The notes beneath the pieces are model-generated. The model worked only from the letters and a program-made list of their open reading frames with translations. It was not told the origin of the DNA and did no database searches. This document shows, piece after piece, positions 42,038 through 49,007 of a stretch of 49,007 nt of DNA (position 1 is its first letter; each line of letters begins with the position of its first letter). Position numbers and translations under genes: made by a program. Source of the DNA: a bacterium (GTDB lineage: Bacteria > Patescibacteriota > Gracilibacteria > BD1-5 > UBA6164); contig JAGXIW010000007.1 of the NCBI GenBank assembly GCA_024635475.1, positions 1-49,007 on the forward strand. The letters are read 5' to 3'.

Positions 42038-43630
42038 ATGCAATTAAAAAAATTAAGTATTTATTTTATATTATTTTTCTCTAGTTTTTTATATTTTTCT
42101 CAATTGCAAGCGATTGAAATAAGGATTTTACCAAGTCCTGAAACTAAAGTAATTACTAAAGATGAAATAATTACTAAAGATAAAACAGAAATAACAAGAA
42201 AAGATTTTTTTAGATTTATATCTGATAACTTTAAGGATGATATTCCTAAAACATATAAATATATAAATTTAAATTTTATAGATGTTGGTAATGATATAGT
42301 TTTAAAAGAATATTTACAAATACTTATATATTCTGATATAATTGAAAATAAAGAAATAAAATTATTTTCTAAAAAGCCGTTAAATGCATACACCTTTTAC
42401 AATTTCATAGATACAAAATTAAATATATATGCTATTCCAGGTAATGAAACAGAATCAGAATTAAAAAATAGAAATACTAAAAAATTTGATTTAGTAAATG
42501 TAAAACAAGAATTAATAAAATTACAAGAAAAATTAGAAGAGAAAGAAAATAAAGAAAAGAACCTGTCATGAAAACAAAAAATCTTTACAAATGTATATGA
42601 AACACTTATAGATTCACATTATGATAAAGATAATCTATCAGAAGAAAAACTTATAAATTGAGCAATAGAAGGTCTAACTAAATGAACAGATGATAGATTT
42701 ACAACTTATTTTCCACCTACTGAAAATAAAAATTTTGAAGAAGATTTAAATTGAAAATATGAGTGAATATGAGCTTATGTTGATATGGAAATTCCTTGAG
42801 AATTTAAAATTATATCAGCTATTTCATGAACTCCAGCTGAAAAATCATGATTAAAGTGATGAGATATAGTTACATTTGTTGACGATAAAGAAGTAACAAA
42901 AGAAAATACTTTACAAGAAGTAGTATCATGGATAAAATGACCTGCAGGAACAAAAGTTAATTTAACAGTAAAAAGATGAGAAGAGACTTTAATAATTGAA
43001 ATAGAAAGAGCTAAAATAGTAATAAAAGAAGTAGAATATAAAGTAGTTAACAATAAAATATTTTATATACAAATAAAAACTTTTTGAAATACAGTAAAAC
43101 AAGAATTTGAATTGGCTTTAAATTCAATGAAAGAAAACAATAATATAAGTACTTTAATATTAGATTTAAGAAATAATCCTGGATGATACCTTGATCAAGT
43201 TACAGATATGCTTTGATTTTTTGTCCCAGAGGGTGAACCTACAGCAATTATCAAATACAAAAATTATAAAACAACTTCGAAATCAAGATGATACGATTTA
43301 ATAGATTTTTCTAAATATAAAATAATAATACTTCAAAATTCTTGAACTGCTTCAGCATCAGAAATAATGATTTGAACAATAAAAGATTATTATCCTGAAG
43401 CTACATTGATTTGAGAAAAAACTTATTGAAAATGATCAGTTCAAACGATAAAACCATACAATGATTGATCAGCTTTAAAGTACACTATAGCAAAATGGTT
43501 TACATGAAAAACTGAAACTTGAATTGATTTAGTATGAATAAGTCCAGATATAGAAGAAAAAATTGATGAAATAAAATATAAAGAATGATATGATTCTCAA
43601 TTACAAAAAGCAATACAAATGGCTAGATAA
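42038..43630 (+). CDS. C-terminal processing protease (CtpA/S41)
   Basis: S41 proteases trim or degrade envelope proteins. The 530-residue precursor has a signal peptide (about 1-25, ending LQAIEI). A polar domain of about 150 residues follows; its RKDFFRFISDNFKDD recalls an S-layer-like or stalk region. Next are a PDZ domain (GTPAEKSGLKGGDIV) and the catalytic domain. Ser439 in NSGTASASE and Lys465 in KTYGKGSVQ form the expected Ser-Lys dyad, 26 residues apart. ATG at 42038 is chosen over an upstream TTG because it gives a typical signal peptide. It precedes another exported protein. Confidence 0.88.
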
Positions 43631-43651
43631 TTATAATTTATACAATACAAT

Positions 43652-45487
43652 ATGAAAAAAGTTATTTTAATTCTTATTTTAATTATATATTCAGTTTTTT
43701 CATATAATTTAACATTTGCTTTAGAAAACAATTCTCCTTTAATAAAAGCATATAATAATTTTATAATTAAACTTGAAAGTAAAGTAAATAAAGAAGAAAA
43801 TCAATTAATTATATTAGAAAAAGTTAAAACAAAAATTGATACAATTTTAAAGTCAAAAAAAATAAGTACAAAATCTATAGTCCTACTAGAAGAATTAGGT
43901 AATTTAAATAATTCCCAAATTAAAAAATTAAAATCAAAAATAGAAAACAGTTATTATACAAATGTATTAAAAACAGAAATTCAAAAAAACGATGCTTCAA
44001 TAACCTATATTGATTATTGACAATTAGACTTAGAAAAGAAAGAAAGACAAAAATTTATTGATTATAAAAACTCTTTTTCCTTACCTACTTTTATATCAAA
44101 TACTTTATCATCAAATAAAAAATACTTGTATTCTATCTATGATAGTGAAAGCCATTTATTTGAATTTTTGGATAATAATAAAATAAAAAGAATTATTTTT
44201 ACAAATTATTATGAAATTACAGAAAGTAATTATAATTTATTTTATTCAAAAAGTTGATATATACTAAATCATGGTTGAAAATACTTATTTATTGAAAAAT
44301 ATGAAATAGAGGAAAAAATACCTTATTCTGAAAGCTACAATTTATTTAAGTGATTTATGCAGAATTCATCTGCAAATTATTATGAGAATAATTCTTATTA
44401 TTATAATAAATTTTCAAAATTTAGTTATATAAATGATAAGTATTGATTTTATATTAAAAATATAAATTCTATATGAATAAATATAAAAGAATCTATTTTA
44501 TACAAAAAATGAAATAATTATGGTTTTATAAAAGATTATGTTAAAGTACCACTTATAAACTGAGATATAATTAAAAATATTACAAATAAAAATTTATTTT
44601 TATCTCAAATTATTGATGACAAAAAAACTTTAAATTACGAAACAGATAAATATTTTTTAGAAATAAAAGATATTACTGAAAATCTTACTGCTTGATTAAC
44701 TAAAGAAGAAAAAATTAAAAAAATTTATGATTATGTATTAAAAAATATTACATATACGAATCCACCTATTTTAAGTGATGTAGAAATATTTTCATGAATT
44801 GATACTTACATAAATAAAGATTGAGTTTGTGAATGATATGTAAAACTTATGGCTTATATGCTTATGTTTGCATGAATTGAAGATGTAGAAGTAATAAGAT
44901 GATTTGTAATAAATGCATCCGATTTTCCAAAAGTATGACATGCTTGGTTAAAAATATGAGAATATTATTATGATCCTACTTTTGATGATCCTATATGAAA
45001 TAATAAAGTTAAGGAATTTGATGAATATGTTTATTATAAATTGCCTGAAGATTTATTTTATACAAATAGATATGATTTATCAGATCTTCCTGAAGAAATA
45101 AAAACTAAATCAAAAGAAGAGTTAGAAGAAATTATTAGTAAAAATTTATATAACTTAACAAGTAAGTACAAAAATTCATGATATAATATAATGAAATATA
45201 CTTCATTACTTTTTAATAATTGATTAAATTATAATGATAAATTTGATATTAATAAACTTGAACAAATTATTGATTCATACGATGTAAACTGAAAAGATAT
45301 GACTTTTATAAAAAATTGAGAAAAAACTTATATAAAAAAATTAAGATATTATAAATTTAAAAATGACACTATTATTAATTTATTAATGACAATAAAATAT
45401 GACCTTACTAATAAATATATATTTAAATGGATTTTTTCAGATTGAAGTTATGAATATAGATTAGTTTATGAGTTAGAAGTTTTTTAA
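43652..45487 (+). CDS. Exported transglutaminase-like protein
   Basis: This 611-residue protein has a signal peptide (about 1-24, ending LTFALEN), a long N-terminal region rich in Lys, Ile, Asn and Tyr, and a transglutaminase-like cysteine domain near residues 340-450. The triad is visible as C393 in KDGVCEGYV, H430 in VGHAWL and D441 in YYYDPTFDDP. Such domains act as cysteine peptidases, transglutaminases or cross-linking enzymes in bacterial envelopes. It follows the CtpA-like gene by 21 bp, so both exported enzymes are probably co-expressed and may act on the cell surface. Confidence 0.75.
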
Positions 45488-45492
45488 AATCA

Positions 45493-45792
45493 TTATTTTT
45501 TTAAAATATGATTTCTAGTTAATATTATATTTTGTTCTATTTTTGTTTTTTTATAAATAGGAGTTGCTAAAGTTTCAAGAAGTTTTTTTGTATTATTTGA
45601 AATTTCAATTTTATTAAAAATTATTTCATAAAAAAGTTCATCATAAATACTACTGAAAAATGCATACATTCATAATGTATCATTTTTAATATCTACAAAA
45701 TCTATAGCTACTCATTTTATTAATTTTTTAGCATCTTCATCAGAATTACTTCTTATAAGATTTATTATGTTTTCTTTATTGTTATTAATCAT
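45493..45792 (-). CDS. Small unknown protein
   Basis: This 99-residue soluble protein begins MINNNKENIINLIRSN and contains GVAIDFVDIKNDTLGMY. It ends with KKTKIEQNIILTRNHILKK. It is probably helical and charged, with no motif I can name. It converges with the transglutaminase-like gene, with 5 bp between their stops. The upstream region 45793-46000 is AT-rich, with no other gene visible. Confidence 0.5.
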
Positions 45793-46000
45793 TTTATATC
45801 TATTTTAGTTCTTTTTAAGCGATTAAATAATATAATAAAAAACCAAGAAAAAAATAGAAAAATCTAAGAAAAAAATGTTATCTATTTTTTAATTTATACT
45901 CATTAAAAAAATATTTTTTCTTTATTTTTTCAATTTATTTCAACTTTTTGATTTATATAATACTTTATGTTAAAATAATATAAATTAATTTAAAAAAAAT

Positions 46001-46660
46001 ATGTGAAAAGAAATTATTGAATCATGACTAGAAACTCAACAAAAAACCAATGAATGAGAAACTAATTTATTGGTTAATGATACAGTAAATAAAGTTGAAG
46101 AAATTATTGATATATTGGATGAAGTGAGTTATAAAAAAAATAAAAATATAAAAGTTATTAGAACTATGGAAATAAAAGAAGCTCATGAAATATGAGCTCT
46201 TCATTGAGTTGCACATGTTTGGATTTTGAAACCAAATTGAAAAATATGATTACAAAAAAAATCACTAAATAAATCAAAAAAAGAAAAATGGTCTATTTCT
46301 GCTGCATGACATATAAGAACAACAGAATCACCAAAACAATGATGAGTTAGAGAAACTTTTGAAGAATTATGAATAACTATAAATGAAAATGATTTAATTC
46401 CATTATGAATATATAAAAAAACCAAATGAAAAATTTGAAGTGAAAAATGATTAAATAAAGAGTTAATTTTTGCATATCTTTTAGAAATAGATGATAATAC
46501 TAATTTTAAATTAGATGAAAAAGAAGTTGAAAAAATAGAATTTATGGATATAAATATATTTGAGAGAAATATTTTAGATCCTATAAAATCAAAAGTATTT
46601 TCAAAAAATAAAAGATATTTTCAAAGTATAATAAATAAGATCCGAAATAAAATAACTTAA
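46001..46660 (+). CDS. Nudix hydrolase (IDI-like)
   Basis: This 219-residue protein has a complete Nudix box at residues 103-125: Gly, five residues, Glu, seven residues, then RETFEELGI. This matches GX5EX7REUXEEXGU exactly. The preceding GVAHVWILKPNGKIGLQKKS resembles isopentenyl-diphosphate isomerase-type Nudix proteins (YfcD-like). Substrates of the family are nucleoside diphosphates linked to another group; which one is unknown here. It has an acidic helical N-terminal extension of about 50 residues. The next gene starts 6 bp downstream, so the two form an operon. Confidence 0.88.
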
Positions 46661-46666
46661 TAAAAT

Positions 46667-48421
46667 ATGAATAATACTGATCTTCAAAAAAATTTTCCTG
46701 AAATCTATAAAGATTTTTTTTCTAGAAATGACTTAGTATTAAGTTGATGTTTTACTTTTCCTTGGTGACCAACCTGAATATGAGAAAGATCAAATTATAT
46801 TACATGCAAATCAAAAATACCACTAAAATGTTATGTTTGATTTAAATTTAAAAAAGAATCATGAATAATATTTAAAAATGTTGAATTCTATAATCTAGTT
46901 TTTAAAAAATTTGAAATATATCCTTATGATAAAATAAATAAAGAAAAGGGAAAAATCACTCATTTCATAAATATTTTTCTAGAAAATAATAACTTTGATA
47001 AAGGTATTGAAATAGAATTTTTATCTGAAACATCAAGATGACATTCTTTTTGATTTACAGGAACTTCATCAGCTATAATATCCTTATGATTAAGTTTACT
47101 AACTTGAAAATTAGATATTAATTATCAACAAAATTACAGTGATTTTATACTATCAGAGGAATTTAAAAATATAGAAATATTTGCATCAAAAATTGCTTTT
47201 ATTTCAAAATATTGAAATAGTATATGACAAAACATAAGGCATACTTTAAATAATAATAAAGATCCTTCATTCTTTTTTTGAGAAAAAATTAAAAATTTAA
47301 CTTTAGAAAAAATTGAAATTATAAAAACAAAATTTTACAAAATATGAGAAAAATGTTGAGAAAATCTCATATCAACACACATACCGTTTGATTATTATAT
47401 GATTTTTTCTTGAATTACTACCGATTCAAAACAAGTCGTTAATTATATTAAATGAAATGAGAAAAGATATTGAAATTATTCATCATTTATTAATGATTTT
47501 ATAATATGAAATGACTTTAAATGAATTGATACAAATTTATCTAAATACATATTAAAAAATAATTTAGTAAATGATTTATTAACAGAAAATATAAGTATAT
47601 TATGAATAAAAACTATTGAATTATTTAAAAAATTATTTGAAAATTGATATGATAACAATCTAATCGAAGATTTTATTGAACACATAAATAATTATAAAAA
47701 TGCTATTTCAATTATTGAAAAACAAAGCTATTTCATAGATGATTTTGCATATATATTTAGAAAAAATAAATCCAACTTAGAAGAACAAATTTGAATTATG
47801 CCTGCATATTCTTGAAAATTTTGATGATGATATGTAGTTATAACAAAACCTTGAATATCTAGAAACACAATTGAAAATACAATAAATGAATTAAAAAATA
47901 TTTATCCAAATGTAGAAATGGAATACTGTTCATTTATTGATTGAGAATCAAGTGATGGGATTTTAATTGAACAATACATATCAAAATGAATTTATTCAAA
48001 TTATGTAGATAAAAATAAAGTTTTATATAAAAACAATAAATGAGAAATCTTTTTATGAGAGTATAATGAAATACTTGAAAAACAAAAAGAATGATTATTA
48101 TTAGATACTATTTGAAATAAAATATATTTTAATTGAACAAAACTTACATCAAAAGATATTCCTTCTCAAAATACTACAATAGAAGTACTTATAAAACTTA
48201 CTGATAATATAGAAAAAGATATTTCTAATAAAGAACTTCCAGTTTCTAGTTATACAAAAAACAAAAATGAAATGTTGGGGAAAATAGTTATTCCTTTAAT
48301 TAATTTTATTGAAGAAAAGACAAAACAAAAACTTCCTCTTGTTTGTAAATGAAGTTTAAATGATTTTTATATAAAAATATGAAAAGTAAATATAAATATC
48401 TGAGTAATAAAGAAATTTTAA
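46667..48421 (+). CDS. GHMP-kinase-like protein
   Basis: This 584-residue protein starts with a region containing FPWGPTGIGERSNYI, comparable to the PGRVNLIGEH substrate segment of GHMP kinases. It has GHSFGFTGTSSAIISL near residue 125, like the P-loop PxxxGLGSSAA, and GIMPAYSGKFGGGYVVI near residue 375, like the third motif. The C-terminal 180 residues are extra and unidentified. GHMP kinases phosphorylate small sugars or alcohols (galactose, homoserine, mevalonate). Only the order of motifs supports the call. A terminator follows. Coupling to an IDI-like Nudix gene is suggestive only. Confidence 0.55.
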
Positions 48422-48460
48422 ATCAATTAATTTCTATCAAAATTTGCATAAATTAATATT

Positions 48461-48497
48461 TAAGGTATAATTAATAAAATAATTATACCTTATTTTT
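48461..48497 (+). terminator. Terminator after the Nudix/GHMP operon
   Basis: Arms 48461-48473 (TAAGGTATAATTA) and 48480-48492 are perfect complements around ATAAAA, with TTTTT following. It lies 40 bp past the stop and 23 bp before the next ATG. Confidence 0.8.
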
Positions 48498-48514
48498 ATT
48501 TATAATTTCTAAAA

Positions 48515-49007
48515 ATGGGAATAGATACTTCAAAAAATAATTTAAATTCTCAATCATCTCAAATAGAAGAAACTCCTTCAGAATTAGAAAAAGTTACTGG
48601 TATTATAAAAGAGTGTGTTTTTTCTTCTTTAATAAATGATAATTCACAAAGTGAAAAATTAACAGTATGCCCAGAATCTCGAAATAGTTTTACTAGAATT
48701 TATCTACTTAGACATTTACCATACAGAGATTGTATAGAATATTCATTATATGAAGATATTAGAGATATATTAAAAAAAGAATTATCCAATGATGAAATTA
48801 AAATATTATTAGAAGAAAAATACTGAAATTTTTATACTAGTCTGATTAAAAATTTTGAACAAGAAAAAAATCCAATAAAGTTTCTTTTTGGTGTGCTTGA
48901 TGATAGTTTATGTACAGATCCTTCTAAATTAGAACCATGTTTATATGATACTATTTTTCAAGATCAAAAAAATACTATATTGATTCATAATCCCATTGAT
49001 TCTTCAA
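48515..49007 (+). CDS. Unknown protein, 3' end beyond the window
   Basis: At least 164 residues are visible and the frame remains open at the window end. The N-terminus is Ser/Asn-rich (MGIDTSKNNLNSQSSQ), like that of the 603-residue protein, and is followed by charged helices. Cysteines occur in IIKECVF, KLTVCPE, YRDCIEY, DSLCTD and EPCLYD, without a regular zinc spacing. I do not recognise the family. It lies directly after a terminator and starts a new transcription unit. Confidence 0.5.

Noticed and set aside
1-49007. tRNA, rRNA or CRISPR features
   Set aside because: No cloverleaf with GTTCRA-type T-arm, no rRNA-like GC-rich conserved block and no regularly spaced direct repeats were seen on reading through the window.

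Overview
The window is AT-rich bacterial DNA that reads sensibly only if UGA is translated as glycine (genetic code 25). In the standard code nearly every gene is cut into short pieces. With TGA as Gly, TGA falls on invariant glycines: the FtsK Walker A Gly at 8113-8115, Gly3 of GlmS at 17343-17345, two glycines of the RecG Walker A at 22865-22876, and the HtpG GQFGVG motif. This points to the Patescibacteria/CPR lineages Gracilibacteria (BD1-5) or Absconditabacteria (SR1); the window does not separate the two. AGA is the usual Arg codon. Most genes lack a recognisable Shine-Dalgarno sequence. I saw no rRNA, tRNA, CRISPR array or intact insertion sequence.

Layout, left end. Two radical SAM proteins with SPASM-type cysteine clusters (1-1904) precede an oppositely oriented stand-alone prepilin-peptidase-like membrane protein (1956-2849) and an 84-residue peptide with a Cys-rich end (3033-3287). 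The peptide gene has its own promoter, a leader inverted repeat and a strong terminator, so this could be a RiPP-type locus. A lysine branch cluster follows: dapB, dapA, a DUF2322-like protein and lysA. Next are ftsK, a broken rhuM gene, an M14 carboxypeptidase, a 4-TM holin-like protein and a MazG-like protein.

Middle. A minus-strand pair (exonuclease III and a PH-domain membrane protein) is followed by plus-strand grpE, RNase R, an unknown gene, htrA and glmS. rsmG converges on glmS. Then come two small unknown genes, pcm, a PEBP protein and recG. From 24036 to 30553 lies a minus-strand block that stands out. It holds a dCTP-deaminase/dUTPase-like protein rich in GGN glycine codons, a 1203-residue protein with two complete MutS-type ATPase modules in one chain, and a 603-residue unknown protein ending in an SSB-tail-like DEIPF. 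The last two are 31 bp apart and look like one operon.

Right part. Minus-strand genes encode a membrane protein, peptidyl-tRNA hydrolase, PPK2 polyphosphate kinase, a XerC/D-type recombinase and an endonuclease/exonuclease/phosphatase-family protein. A plus-strand run of small zinc-ribbon and membrane proteins and an alpha/beta hydrolase leads to htpG, which carries a CIRCE-like HrcA operator. After two unknown minus-strand genes come secreted proteins (a CtpA protease and a transglutaminase-like protein), then a Nudix hydrolase with a GHMP-kinase-like protein and a final truncated unknown gene. A palindromic repeat of about 90 bp occurs three times (5371, 31668, 33706) between genes.
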